NCBI GenBank assembly: GCA_047618565.1 | Contig: JBLHKW010000014.1 | Span: 1 to 46,413 of the forward strand | Direction of reading: 5' to 3' | From: JBLHKW01 sp047618565 | GTDB taxonomy: Bacteria > Planctomycetota > UBA1135 > GCA-002686595 | DNA length: 46,413 nucleotides | In this document: positions 26,932 to 35,347 of the stretch, one piece after another | How the letters are laid out: each line of letters starts with the position of its first letter | Position numbering within the stretch: the first letter of the stretch is position 1 | Notes under the pieces: generated by a model | Database searches by the model: none | What the model was told of the DNA's origin: nothing | Seen by the model: only the letters and a program-made list of their open reading frames with translations | Position numbers and translations under genes: made by a program

Positions 26932-28164
26932 ATGAATATCTCGCATCAGCCCGGCGTGTCCTCTCTTCTCGGAACAGGACGTATTCAATCTGCCGCCCTG
27001 TCGGCCGCTCCTCAGCACTCCATGACGAGCCTCGGGGACGTGCCCGAGACCGACGGCACCCCGCGTGGCGAACGCGTGGGGCACGAGGTTCTCGGACGCC
27101 TTGACGCTGCGGCGGACAAGCTGCGTTCGCACCTGTCGGACATCGTCGACGGCGAGCAGCTGAGCTCCGCCCAGGTCAGCGAGCTGCGCGACGCTGAGGT
27201 GCAGTTTCAGCAGACCCTCGACCGCATCCACAATGCACTGGACGGCCGTGGCCTGGCCCCGGCCACCCTGCGCCGTGGTTACCAGACAGCCATCAACGAG
27301 ATGCGTTCCGCCGTGCGGGATGTGCTCGCGGGTAGCGAAGACGGCGACGATGGCGCGCCCGTCGATGGGCAGAAGCCTGTCAACCTGAACCAGATCGGCG
27401 CCGTGACCGAGCAGACGAGCATCGGGCAGTCCGAGGGGGACGTCGCCGCCGAGGGTGATCCCACCCTGCGCCGCATCGCATTCGCCGAGAGCAAGATCAG
27501 CGAGCGCATCGATCAGATGCTCGAGTCGGACGACCTGAGCGACGGCCAGCGCGTCGCACTGCTCGAGACGCGCGACGCGTTCAGTGCCACGCTCGACCGC
27601 CTGCGCAACGCCATGGAAGGCGATCTCGCGCCGGTCACCATTGCGCGCGGCTTCGCGGAAGCCATGGGCGGCGTTCGTCAGGGCATGCGTGAGGCGCTCG
27701 GCACGGAGGACTCCGGCGTGGAGGCCAGCGCTCAGGTGGGCGACAAGCAGGACGCTGCTGGCCAGCTGTCTGCCGTGGCCGATACCGAGACAGGTGATGA
27801 CCCGGGCGGCATCATCGACCCGCATACGGCACAACGCCTCGAGCAGCTTCACGACGCGGCCGACAGCATCGCGGCGCGCCTCGAGAACATCCTATCCAAG
27901 GATGGGCTGGGCGATCACCAGGTGGCCGCGCTCGAGACCGCGCGCGACGACTTCCGCGCTTCCCTCGACAGCCTGCGTAAGTCGTTGATGAACTCGGACA
28001 TGGACGTCAGCGAAGTGCGTAAAGCCTTCATGACAGCCCTCGACGGGCTCGTCGGCGACGTCCACGCCGCCATGAACACCAGCACGCCCCCGGTCCTGTA
28101 CACCGAGGCCGAGGGTGTCGAGTTCATGGGGCAAGAGGCCTCGGACCTCGACCGCACCGCCTGA
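26932..28164 (+). CDS. Protein built of three copies of one helical domain, unknown function
   Basis: 410 residues from ATG 26932. After a ~50-residue low-complexity start come three related all-helical units of about 85 residues. They begin LGRLDAAADKLRSHLSDIV (unit 1), RIAFAESKISERIDQMLES (unit 2) and LEQLHDAADSIAARLENIL (unit 3). Each then has a LS/LGDxQVxxLxxxRDxFxxxLDxLRxx core and a third helix such as GFAEAMGGVRQGMREAL. Acidic linkers join them. No signal peptide or membrane helix is clear, and no enzyme motif is seen. I do not recognise the family. A strong terminator follows, and the gene stands alone. Confidence 0.75.
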   Translation: MNISHQPGVSSLLGTGRIQSAALSAAPQHSMTSLGDVPETDGTPRGERVGHEVLGRLDAAADKLRSHLSDIVDGEQLSSAQVSELRDAEVQFQQTLDRIHNALDGRGLAPATLRRGYQTAINEMRSAVRDVLAGSEDGDDGAPVDGQKPVNLNQIGAVTEQTSIGQSEGDVAAEGDPTLRRIAFAESKISERIDQMLESDDLSDGQRVALLETRDAFSATLDRLRNAMEGDLAPVTIARGFAEAMGGVRQGMREALGTEDSGVEASAQVGDKQDAAGQLSAVADTETGDDPGGIIDPHTAQRLEQLHDAADSIAARLENILSKDGLGDHQVAALETARDDFRASLDSLRKSLMNSDMDVSEVRKAFMTALDGLVGDVHAAMNTSTPPVLYTEAEGVEFMGQEASDLDRTA

Positions 28165-28185
28165 GTCAGTAGAAACGAAGCATCG

Positions 28186-28225
28186 AAAGGGAGCGGGTCC
28201 GCGTAGCGGTCCGCTCCTTTTCTTT
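28186..28225 (+). terminator. Rho-independent terminator after the triple-domain gene
   Basis: GGAGCGG (28190-28196) pairs with CCGCTCC (28211-28217). The stem is extended inward by TCCGC/GCGG, and TTTTCTTT follows. An A-tract precedes the stem. This is the best textbook terminator in the window. Confidence 0.85.
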
Positions 28226-28290
28226 GTCCGTCGCTCCAAGCAGGCAATTGTTAGGCTCGTCGGCGCCGGTCCAGCGCCGGTGAGCTGCAC

Positions 28291-29133
28291 GTGGACGACC
28301 CCCAGAAAAGCGATGAGCCGGAGAGCCCGGATCCCTGGTCGCTGGTCGAGACGGAGGACGGATCGCCGACGCTCTTTCATGGGGGGGTCGGGCAGGCTTG
28401 TCATTCGAGGGCCGGTGCCTGGAGAGAGGCGCGCGAGACCTACGCTGGTGGCGCCCAGTTGCGCGAGCGCGCGCTCGAGGGAGGCCTGAGCCGTTGCCGC
28501 CTGCTCGATGTGGCCACCGGGCTCGGCTGGAACCTGGCCGCGGCACTGGAGGCGCTCGACGGAACAGGCTGCACCCTGGAAGCGGTGGCGCTCGAGTCCG
28601 ACGCCCGGGTGCTGCGACGGGCCGTGGCGCTGGCGCGCCGGGAGCCTACCGTGCGCGTCTACCCCTGGTGGGGGCTCGTCGCCGATGCCGTCGAGCGGGC
28701 TCTCGAACAGCCGGACAGCGCGCTGCCGGTGGCTCTCGGCGACGGCGGTAGTAGCCTGCGGCTGGTGCTGGGGGACGGGCGCGTCACCCTGGAGCGGCTG
28801 ATCGCGCGCGAACCCGAGCTGGCCTTCGACACGGTCTTTCTCGACCCGTTCTCGCCGTCCGCGGACCCGAGCCTCTGGGAGTGGGGCTTCCTGGATCGCA
28901 TAGCGAGCTGCATGGCGCCAGGATCGTTGCTCGTCACCTACTGCGCGGCGTCCCGCGTGCGCCTGGGCCTGGCCCTGGCCGGATTGCGTGTCGGCCGCGG
29001 CCCGGGGACAGGAAAGAAGGCCGAGGGCACCCTGGCCTCTCCGGACGCAGCGGTGCCGCCCTTGCCGGCCCGCGCCGCCGCGAATCTCGCGCGTGCGCTG
29101 GCCGAGCATGGTTCGGGCGAGCCAGGGGCCTGA
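28291..29133 (+). CDS. mnmD: MnmD-like tRNA wobble-uridine methyltransferase
   Basis: 280 residues from GTG 28291. The S-adenosylmethionine fold has LDVATGLGWNLAAALEAL and LEAVALESD. The family signature FDTVFLDPFSPSADPSLWEWGFL is followed by GSLLVTYCAASRVRLGLALAGLRVGRGPGTGKK. It is the stand-alone equivalent of the MnmC C2-type methyltransferase domain, which finishes the mnm5 group on U34. The N-terminal 40 residues (WSLVETEDGSPTLFH) match the family start. The partner thiolase MnmA is at 724; MnmE and MnmG are outside the window. It has no Shine-Dalgarno sequence. Confidence 0.85.
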   Translation: MDDPQKSDEPESPDPWSLVETEDGSPTLFHGGVGQACHSRAGAWREARETYAGGAQLRERALEGGLSRCRLLDVATGLGWNLAAALEALDGTGCTLEAVALESDARVLRRAVALARREPTVRVYPWWGLVADAVERALEQPDSALPVALGDGGSSLRLVLGDGRVTLERLIAREPELAFDTVFLDPFSPSADPSLWEWGFLDRIASCMAPGSLLVTYCAASRVRLGLALAGLRVGRGPGTGKKAEGTLASPDAAVPPLPARAAANLARALAEHGSGEPGA

Positions 29134-29137
29134 CGCG

Positions 29138-29173
29138 GCCCCCCAGGGGGGCTGGAAACCGGTGCCAGGCACC
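29138..29173. repeat. Two adjacent near-perfect palindromes after mnmD
   Basis: GCCCCCC-A-GGGGGGC (29138-29152) is followed by GGTGCC-A-GGCACC (29161-29173), both centred on a single A. The first can end mnmD transcription. The second has the look of REP-type palindromes. No T-run follows either. Confidence 0.5.
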
Positions 29174-29254
29174 AGCAAATCACATGGACGGCGTGCGCCC
29201 GCCATGATTCGGGTCTAGGATAGTGGGGCAGTTGTGGACCCGGTGGAACCAGGA

Positions 29255-29271
29255 CGAGCCCGGAGGGCTCG
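29255..29271 (+). promoter_or_regulatory. Hairpin covering the tatA ribosome-binding site
   Basis: CGAGCCC-GGA-GGGCTCG is a perfect 7-base stem ending eight bases before the tatA ATG. The only good Shine-Dalgarno sequence, GGAGGG at 29262-29267, starts in the loop and runs into the right arm, so folding would hide it. This suggests translational control, or only a fortuitous palindrome. Confidence 0.4.
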
Positions 29272-29278
29272 CTAGATC

Positions 29279-29500
29279 ATGAGCACCCTCGCATTCGGAG
29301 TTGGCATGCAGGAGATGATGTGGATTCTCCTCATCGTGCTCCTGTTGTTCGGCGGCAAGAAGCTGCCCGAGCTCGCCCGCGCGATGGGGACGAGCATCAC
29401 CCAGTTCAAGAAGGGTCTGGCCGAACCGGCCGAGGACCCGGTCGAACTCCCCGGCGCCAGCGACGGCGCCGAGCCGGGCAAGACTCCGCGCTCCGACTGA
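29279..29500 (+). CDS. tatA: TatA/TatE-type twin-arginine translocase subunit
   Basis: 73 residues. A short N-terminal part, then one membrane helix (MQEMMWILLIVLLLFGGKKLPELAR) with the family FGxxKLPEL turn, an amphipathic helix (MGTSITQFKKGLAEP) and an acidic, Pro-rich tail. It forms the channel of the Tat system for folded proteins. tatC is not in the window. The neighbour mobA supplies the molybdenum cofactor, which many Tat substrates carry; the pairing is suggestive only. Confidence 0.92.
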   Translation: MSTLAFGVGMQEMMWILLIVLLLFGGKKLPELARAMGTSITQFKKGLAEPAEDPVELPGASDGAEPGKTPRSD

Positions 29501-29560
29501 TCTCGCTTCGGGCGCAGGCCGGCGCATGCCCGGCGCACGCCCCCTGACCTTCTCGTATCC

Positions 29561-30238
29561 GTGCAGTCCCCTCGACCCGACCAGATTCCCAGCGGCAGCA
29601 CGCGTGCTCTCCCCGGCCCCGAGGCGGTGACCGGGCTCGTGCTGTGCGGCGGGGCCAGTTCGCGCATGGGGGCCGACAAGGCGCTCATCGAGCTGGACGG
29701 CGGTTCGCTCCTGACCCGGGCGATCGACGTGCTCGACCTGGTTGCGGGGCAGGTGCTGCTGGCCTGCGGTAGTTCTCCGCGCTACCTCGACCTGGACCGG
29801 CAGCTTGTGCTCGATCGCGTGCAGGGCATCGGCCCGCTGGCGGGTCTGGCCGCGGGACTCGAGGCCGCGACCAGCGAGTGGTCGCTGGTGGTTGCCTGCG
29901 ACATGCCGCGCCTGGATGCTGGCGTGCTGCGCGCCTTGCTCGAGCGAGCTCACAGCGAGGACCTCGACCTCTGCCTGTCCAGGGGCACTCGCGGATTGGA
30001 GCCCATGTGTGCCGTCTACCGGCGTACCTGCCTACCCGCCATCCAGGCAGCGATCGCCGCTGGCGAGCACCGGATGGTGAGCTTCTGGAAGGGTCCCTGG
30101 GCCGAGGCGCGCACACCCCTGCGGGTCGGCACGCTCGAGATCGAGCAGCTCGGCCAGATCGCCGACGCGATGATCAATCTGAACTCCCCACGTGATCTGG
30201 AGCAGGAGCGCGAGCATCGCGCCGGAATGAACCCGTGA
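29561..30238 (+). CDS. mobA: Molybdenum cofactor guanylyltransferase MobA
   Basis: 225 residues from GTG 29561. It transfers GMP from GTP to molybdopterin, making the MGD cofactor. The nucleotide-binding loop is VLCGGASSRMGADKALIELDG. LDRVQGIGPLAGLAAGL and VVACDMPRLDAGVL (metal-binding Asp) are intact. LEPMCAVYRRTCLPAI and the ending MINLNSPRDLE complete the family pattern. A GTG at 29627, just before the catalytic loop, is too close to it. The TGA stop overlaps the next gene's GTG in GTGA, indicating coupled translation. Confidence 0.92.
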   Translation: MQSPRPDQIPSGSTRALPGPEAVTGLVLCGGASSRMGADKALIELDGGSLLTRAIDVLDLVAGQVLLACGSSPRYLDLDRQLVLDRVQGIGPLAGLAAGLEAATSEWSLVVACDMPRLDAGVLRALLERAHSEDLDLCLSRGTRGLEPMCAVYRRTCLPAIQAAIAAGEHRMVSFWKGPWAEARTPLRVGTLEIEQLGQIADAMINLNSPRDLEQEREHRAGMNP

Positions 30239-31221
30239 AGTCACCGGACGCGAAGTTGACCCGGTTGCTGGCGCCGGTCGAGACGGGCATGCAGCGCATG
30301 CGCGAGATCCTCATCAGCGAGTTGCGCGCCGAGAGTGCGTCCGTGTCCGACATGACGGACCACATCGGGCGCTTCCGCGGCAAGCAGCTGCGCGCTGCGG
30401 TCTGCCTGCTCGCCGGGCAGGCCACGGGCAACAGCACCGACGAGCATCCCAAGGTGGCGGCCATCATCGAGATGATCCACCTGGCCACGCTGGTGCACGA
30501 TGACGTGCTCGACGGCGCAGAGGTGCGCCGACGCGTCGCCTGTGTGAACCGTCGCTGGGACAATCAGGTCGCGGTACTGCTCGGCGACCTGCTCTACGCG
30601 CGCGCCTTCCACATGTCGACCGAGCTGTCCTCGCGCATGTGCAGTCGCGTGCTCTCGAGCACCACCCAGCGCATCTGCGCGGGCGAGATCGACCAGTCCG
30701 GATTGCGCTACGATTTCGAGCTCTCCAGTGAGCGCTACGAGGCCATCGCTGGTGCCAAGACCGCGTCCCTCTACCGTGCGTCCTGCGAACTGGGCGCGTC
30801 CTATCCCGGTGGGCGCGAAGAGCTCGCAGCGGAGCTCGGACGCTTTGGCTGGGAGATTGGGCTCGGCTTCCAGATCGTCGACGATTGTCTCGACGTGATG
30901 GGTCGCGAGGACGAGGTCGGCAAGAGTGTTGGCAACGACATCGACGACGGGAAGGTCACCATGCCCGTGCTCTGGACCTACGCGCGCGCCTCGGAACCCG
31001 TGCGCAGTCGGATCCGGGACGCCTACACCCTTCCGGGGCTCGAGGACCGGCGCGCGCACCTCTTCGGCGTGTGTGATCTCGAGCCCGGTGTCGAGGCGGC
31101 CATGGGGCGCGCGCAGCAGCTGGTCGAGACCGCCCTGGGGCGCCTGCAGGCCCTGGAGCCCAGCCCTGCGCGCCACGCGCTCGAGAGCCTGGGCGACTTC
31201 GTACTGCAGCGCAAGTGGTGA
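30235..31221 (+). CDS. Polyprenyl diphosphate synthase (long-chain, trans)
   Basis: 328 residues from GTG 30235. It has the two aspartate-rich motifs: LVHDDVLDGAEVRRR (first) and QIVDDCLDVMG (second). GKQLRAAVCLLAG near the N-terminus and GNDIDDGKVTMPV near the end are family features. It condenses isopentenyl diphosphate onto an allylic primer. The length and context suggest the side chain of a respiratory quinone (octaprenyl or heptaprenyl type), but the chain length is not readable here. It is coupled to mobA by a 4-base overlap. Confidence 0.9.
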   Translation: MKSPDAKLTRLLAPVETGMQRMREILISELRAESASVSDMTDHIGRFRGKQLRAAVCLLAGQATGNSTDEHPKVAAIIEMIHLATLVHDDVLDGAEVRRRVACVNRRWDNQVAVLLGDLLYARAFHMSTELSSRMCSRVLSSTTQRICAGEIDQSGLRYDFELSSERYEAIAGAKTASLYRASCELGASYPGGREELAAELGRFGWEIGLGFQIVDDCLDVMGREDEVGKSVGNDIDDGKVTMPVLWTYARASEPVRSRIRDAYTLPGLEDRRAHLFGVCDLEPGVEAAMGRAQQLVETALGRLQALEPSPARHALESLGDFVLQRKW

Positions 31222-31370
31222 GCCTTCGGGCTGGCGCGCCTATGGACCTGCGCGGCCGCGCCTGCTGAACGCCACTCGACCGGGCTCTTGACCGGGCCCA
31301 CCCGGCAGCGGATGCTCGGCGCCTCCCCCAGACCCCCAGGCCCCTGCGCAGCAGCTCCGAAGGACTCTCC

Positions 31371-32267
31371 ATGACCGTAGCCCAGATTCTCGACGGCAAG
31401 GCCACGGCCAAGGCCGTGCGCGCCGAGGTGCGCGTCGCCGTGGACCGATTGAGCGAGCGCGGCATCCAGCCCGGGCTGTGCGTGGTGCTCGTGGGCGAGG
31501 ACCCGGCGAGCCAGGTCTACGTCAGGAACAAGGACCGCGCCGCCGTCGATGCCGGCTTCGTCGCACGCACCGTGCGCCTGCCCGCGGACACGAGCCAGGC
31601 CGAGCTCGAGGCCAAGGTCGAGCAGCTCAGCGCGGACGAGAGCGTGCACGGCATCCTGGTGCAGCTGCCCCTGCCCGCCGGCCTCGACGCCGATCCTGTG
31701 CTGGCGCGCCTGGACCCGGCCAAGGACGTGGACGGCCTGCTGCCGGCCAGCGTGGCCGCCCTGGTGCTCGGACGCCCGGGCCTGCGACCGTGCACCCCGG
31801 CCGGCTGCGTCGAGCTGCTCGACCGCTACGGGATCGGCCTCGAGGGCAAGCACGTCGTCATCGTGGGACGCTCCATGCTGGTGGGAAAACCTTTCGCATT
31901 CCTGGCGCTGGAGCGCAATGCGACGGTCTCCATCTGCCATTCGAGGACCGTGGACCTGGCGCAGCACTGCCGCTCAGCCGACGTCCTGGTAGCTGCCGTG
32001 GGCCGCGCGAAACTGATTCAGGGCGACTGGATAGGCCCAGGGGCCGTCGTGCTGGACGTGGGGATCAACCGCGGCGCTGACGGCAAGCTGGTGGGCGACG
32101 TGGATTTTGCGGCTGCCAGCGAAAAGGCGTCCGCCATTACTCCGGTCCCCGGGGGTATCGGGCCGATGACTATCGCAATGCTCATGAAGAACACGCTCCT
32201 GGCGGCCCTGGCGGCCAGCGGGATCGCGCCGGAGGATGTCTACTCGTCCGTGAGCAGCCAGGCCTGA
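31371..32267 (+). CDS. folD: Bifunctional methylenetetrahydrofolate dehydrogenase/cyclohydrolase FolD
   Basis: 298 residues. It converts 5,10-methylene-THF to 10-formyl-THF with NADP. The active-site lysine is in SQVYVRNKDRAA; GILVQLPLP and PAKDVDGLLPASV supply the conserved Gln and Asp. The dinucleotide fold has VVIVGRSMLVGKPFAFL and the C-terminal signature is PVPGGIGPMTIAML. The 149-base leader has G/C-rich short repeats but no recognised motif. The rhomboid gene begins seven bases after the stop. Confidence 0.97.
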   Translation: MTVAQILDGKATAKAVRAEVRVAVDRLSERGIQPGLCVVLVGEDPASQVYVRNKDRAAVDAGFVARTVRLPADTSQAELEAKVEQLSADESVHGILVQLPLPAGLDADPVLARLDPAKDVDGLLPASVAALVLGRPGLRPCTPAGCVELLDRYGIGLEGKHVVIVGRSMLVGKPFAFLALERNATVSICHSRTVDLAQHCRSADVLVAAVGRAKLIQGDWIGPGAVVLDVGINRGADGKLVGDVDFAAASEKASAITPVPGGIGPMTIAMLMKNTLLAALAASGIAPEDVYSSVSSQA

Positions 32268-32274
32268 AACCACC

Positions 32275-33114
32275 ATGCCGTCGCAGTACCAAGAAGAGCA
32301 ATACGGAGGCGGCATGCAGCCTCGCATGACGTTGCCTCCGATCGGCGTCATGGTGAAGCGTATCGTGCTGGTCAACGTCGCGGTCTACGTGATCAGCTTG
32401 CTCGGCTACCTGATCTTCGGCAGCCAGGAGTTGCTGACGAGGTCGGTCGGTCTGGCGCCGGATGTCTGGCGGAATTTCTTCCCGTTCTTGCCCGTCTGGC
32501 AGATAGGGACCTACGGCTTCCTGCACTCCGAGCAGCCGATGCACCTGTTGTACAACATGCTCGGGTTGTACTTCTTCGGCACCATGGTCGAGGCCACGGT
32601 GGGGTCGACGCGCTTTCTGGTGCACTACCTGGCCGCAATTGCAGTCGGCGGGCTGGCTTTCCTGCTGCTCGGGGTCATCACCGGTGACTATGCGCCCGTG
32701 GTCGGGGCATCGGGTGGAGTGCTCGCGATGATCGTCGCGGCGGCGTGCTTCAGCCCGAACCGGACGGTGATCTTCATTCTGTTTCCGATCCAGCTGAAGT
32801 ATCTGGCGGGCGCAGTGGTCGGGCTGGACCTGATCAACGGGGCCCTGAGCATGCGCTCTGGGGGTGGAAGCAGTGTTGCGCACGTCGTCCATCTGGCGGG
32901 TGCGGCCTATGGCTTCCTGGCCGTGAAGAAGGGCTGGATCTGGGCCGATCCGGTTCAGCGCCAGAGGGTGCGTCGAACCATAGCCGTCGAGGAGCGTCGG
33001 CAGTCCGACGCGCAGCGCATGGATGAGCTGCTCGAGAAGATCCACAACGAGGGGATCAACTCCCTGGATCGGCGCGAGCGAGAGTTCCTGAAGCGCGTCT
33101 CCGCGAAGAAGTAG
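32275..33114 (+). CDS. Rhomboid intramembrane serine protease with helical C-terminal tail
   Basis: 279 residues. About six membrane helices carry the rhomboid core: QIGTYGFLHSEQPMHLLYNMLGLYFFG (L1 and helix 2), the nucleophile in VVGASGGVLA near residue 146, and the catalytic histidine in HVVHLAGAAYG at H206. It cuts membrane proteins within or near the bilayer. After residue 230 comes a soluble helical tail, MDELLEKIHNEGINSLDRREREFLKR, which I know as a tail domain of bacterial rhomboids (DUF6576-like). The N-terminus is Gln/Gly-rich. It is probably in an operon with folD, seven bases upstream. Confidence 0.92.
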   Translation: MPSQYQEEQYGGGMQPRMTLPPIGVMVKRIVLVNVAVYVISLLGYLIFGSQELLTRSVGLAPDVWRNFFPFLPVWQIGTYGFLHSEQPMHLLYNMLGLYFFGTMVEATVGSTRFLVHYLAAIAVGGLAFLLLGVITGDYAPVVGASGGVLAMIVAAACFSPNRTVIFILFPIQLKYLAGAVVGLDLINGALSMRSGGGSSVAHVVHLAGAAYGFLAVKKGWIWADPVQRQRVRRTIAVEERRQSDAQRMDELLEKIHNEGINSLDRREREFLKRVSAKK

Positions 33115-33232
33115 CTGCTGGCGTGCTGGCGGTTCGGTCGCGGGATCCAGGCCACGATTTCTTCCGGCCGGAGTGGGCCGTTCGGATACACTGCGTGCGT
33201 CTCCGAAACACGGTTTCAACGGTCTGGACGCC

Positions 33233-35341
33233 ATGACGATAGCCCTCCGCCCCCTGCGCATTCTGTTCCTGTTCGCCTTGATGCTCGCGCTTCCCATCGG
33301 GAACGCGACGGCCAGGGCGGTCCGCTCCTCGGCGCCTGCTCGCGCCCAGGACAAGATGGGCGAGTTCCGGCAATCCTTCGCCCAGGCCGCGAAGATCAAT
33401 GCCAAGGACGAGATGGGCAAGCTCGTTCGCAAGTACAACGAGGAGGCCATCCAGCGCGTCCTCGCGCTACTCGATCAGATTTCCTCGCAACAGGGCAGCG
33501 ATGCCGTGTACGAGGAGATGAACCACCTGCGCGCCGCGTGGCGCGCCACGCTCAAGTCCAACTTCGTCGACGAGGTCGAGAAGTACTTCTCGCTGCTGAA
33601 CCCTTCGGCGCGCGAGGAACGCAGCCGGTATGTCCGCGCTTACCAGCTCGCGAGTCGCGACCTGCAGGAGGCGCGCACGGCACGTGACATCGATCGCGTA
33701 CTCTCGCTCTCAACGCGCTTCGAGGCGCTGGCCGCACAGCTGGAGAGCGTGGGCGACTTTTATTACGCGGGTCAGTGCTGGGGCAACGCTGTCGCTGCCA
33801 ACCATCCCGACAACGTCGGCGTCAGCTCGGACTTCAACAAGATGGCCGACCTCTTGGGCGATTTCGTGCGCACGCGCGAGCAGGTGGGCCTCAAGGACAC
33901 CCTGTACGGTCAGAACAAGGGCGCCTTCATCCAGCTCTCGGCCCAGGGCTTCGGGAAGAACGCAGCTGCCGGCGCGGCATCCGGAGGACCCGATGCTGGT
34001 GGAGACTCGGATGCGGCGCTGGTGCCCTCCATCGTTCCGCGCGGATCTTTGGCGAGCGGGGACGCGATCGAGTCCGCGCTCACCTTCGAGGTCCTGCCCG
34101 AGCTGGATTCGATCGAGCGCCCGAACTACAACGCGGACGCGACCTACCAGATGTGGATGGCGCTCGACTTCCGCAAGAAGGGGACGCAAGCCGAGTTTCT
34201 TCGGGTAACGGACGCTCCGTCGGTCCATCGAGTGGGGTCGAGCCAGATCCAGATCGACGACGATCAGGACGGGACGCCCGACATGGAGATCCCCATGACG
34301 GGCAACGTCAACCTCGTGGAGTTCTCGGTGGGCAAGGGCGAGAGCGCGCGCCCCTGGGCGGTGTTGACGACGGTCGGCAATCAGAGCGACTTCTATCAAG
34401 GGATCGCCGTCAACCTAGCGCCCAACGACGACGCCATCCTGGTCTACTACGCGTCGGCCAGCAGTGTTGTGGGGGAGATCGCGGGTCAGCCGGTACGGGT
34501 GATCGACGAGGATCTCGACGGCGTCTACGGGAACTTCACGAAGACCTGGGGCTGGATGGGGCTGACGCCCGAGAACTTCCAGCCCGAGATGGACTCGCTC
34601 GTGATCGGGGAGAAGGGCACGCGCGCCGTGCCGTGGAGCGAGTTCACGAAATTCGGCGACACCTGGTACCAGCTTGCGACCACCGACTTCGGGCGCAAGG
34701 TCAAGGCCACGCCGTTCGATCTGCCCACCGGGCGGCTCAAGCTGAACTTCAAGGGGCCCAAGCCCACCTGGCTCGTGCTGCGTGGCACGGGGCGCTACAA
34801 GAACAGTCTGTTCGACCTGGTCGGGTCGGGTAAGAAGGGCGTGGAAGTCCCCGTCGGGAAGTACACGCTGTATTACGGCGAGGTGCGCAAGGGCAAGAGA
34901 CTGCAGGAGGCCAAGACTCTGATTCTGCCCGGCAAGGATATGGAGAGCTGGGAGGTGGCCGAGGGCGAGACTGTCCAGGTCGAGCTCGGCAAGCCTTTTG
35001 GATTCGACTTCACGGTCGAGCAGACTGCGACCCACGCGCGCGTGCTGGGCAATACGGTCTCCATCATCGGCGCCGCGGGTGAGCGCTACGAACGGCCGTG
35101 GAATTGCGTGTCGCGTCCCACCATGTCGATTCGCAAGGCGGGCACCAAGAAGGGCAGCAAGCCGCGCAACATGGAATTCATCGTGGGCACGGATAAGCTG
35201 TACGCGGTGGGCTGGGCCTGGGCCTGGTCGCCCCTGGATACGGAGCTGAAGAAATCCGGCGGCGACGATGCGGTCGAGGTGCAGCTCGTAGAGAAGAAGA
35301 ACAAGTTGTTCGGCAAGATCACGTCAAACTGGAAGCAGTAG
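33233..35341 (+). CDS. Large exported protein with calcium-loop-like motifs, unknown function
   Basis: 702 residues from ATG 33233, with a signal peptide (RILFLFALMLALPIGNATARA). The N-terminal third is helical and charged (KMGEFRQSFAQAAKINAKDEMGKLVRKYNEEAI). A Gly/Ala linker near residue 250 leads to a beta-rich body. Two Asp-rich loops, IDDDQDGTPDM near residue 342 and IDEDLDGVYGN near 423, look like calcium-binding DxDxDG sites. The C-terminal region is made of strands, with several Gly/Lys-rich turns. I do not recognise a family. TACACT at 33187 may be its -10 box. serS starts six bases downstream. Confidence 0.75.
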   Translation: MTIALRPLRILFLFALMLALPIGNATARAVRSSAPARAQDKMGEFRQSFAQAAKINAKDEMGKLVRKYNEEAIQRVLALLDQISSQQGSDAVYEEMNHLRAAWRATLKSNFVDEVEKYFSLLNPSAREERSRYVRAYQLASRDLQEARTARDIDRVLSLSTRFEALAAQLESVGDFYYAGQCWGNAVAANHPDNVGVSSDFNKMADLLGDFVRTREQVGLKDTLYGQNKGAFIQLSAQGFGKNAAAGAASGGPDAGGDSDAALVPSIVPRGSLASGDAIESALTFEVLPELDSIERPNYNADATYQMWMALDFRKKGTQAEFLRVTDAPSVHRVGSSQIQIDDDQDGTPDMEIPMTGNVNLVEFSVGKGESARPWAVLTTVGNQSDFYQGIAVNLAPNDDAILVYYASASSVVGEIAGQPVRVIDEDLDGVYGNFTKTWGWMGLTPENFQPEMDSLVIGEKGTRAVPWSEFTKFGDTWYQLATTDFGRKVKATPFDLPTGRLKLNFKGPKPTWLVLRGTGRYKNSLFDLVGSGKKGVEVPVGKYTLYYGEVRKGKRLQEAKTLILPGKDMESWEVAEGETVQVELGKPFGFDFTVEQTATHARVLGNTVSIIGAAGERYERPWNCVSRPTMSIRKAGTKKGSKPRNMEFIVGTDKLYAVGWAWAWSPLDTELKKSGGDDAVEVQLVEKKNKLFGKITSNWKQ

Positions 35342-35347
35342 CCACCC

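Noticed and set aside
25930..27852. 640-residue minus-strand protein
   Set aside because: Only the last 237 residues are glycosylase; the rest is antisense to the triple-domain gene.
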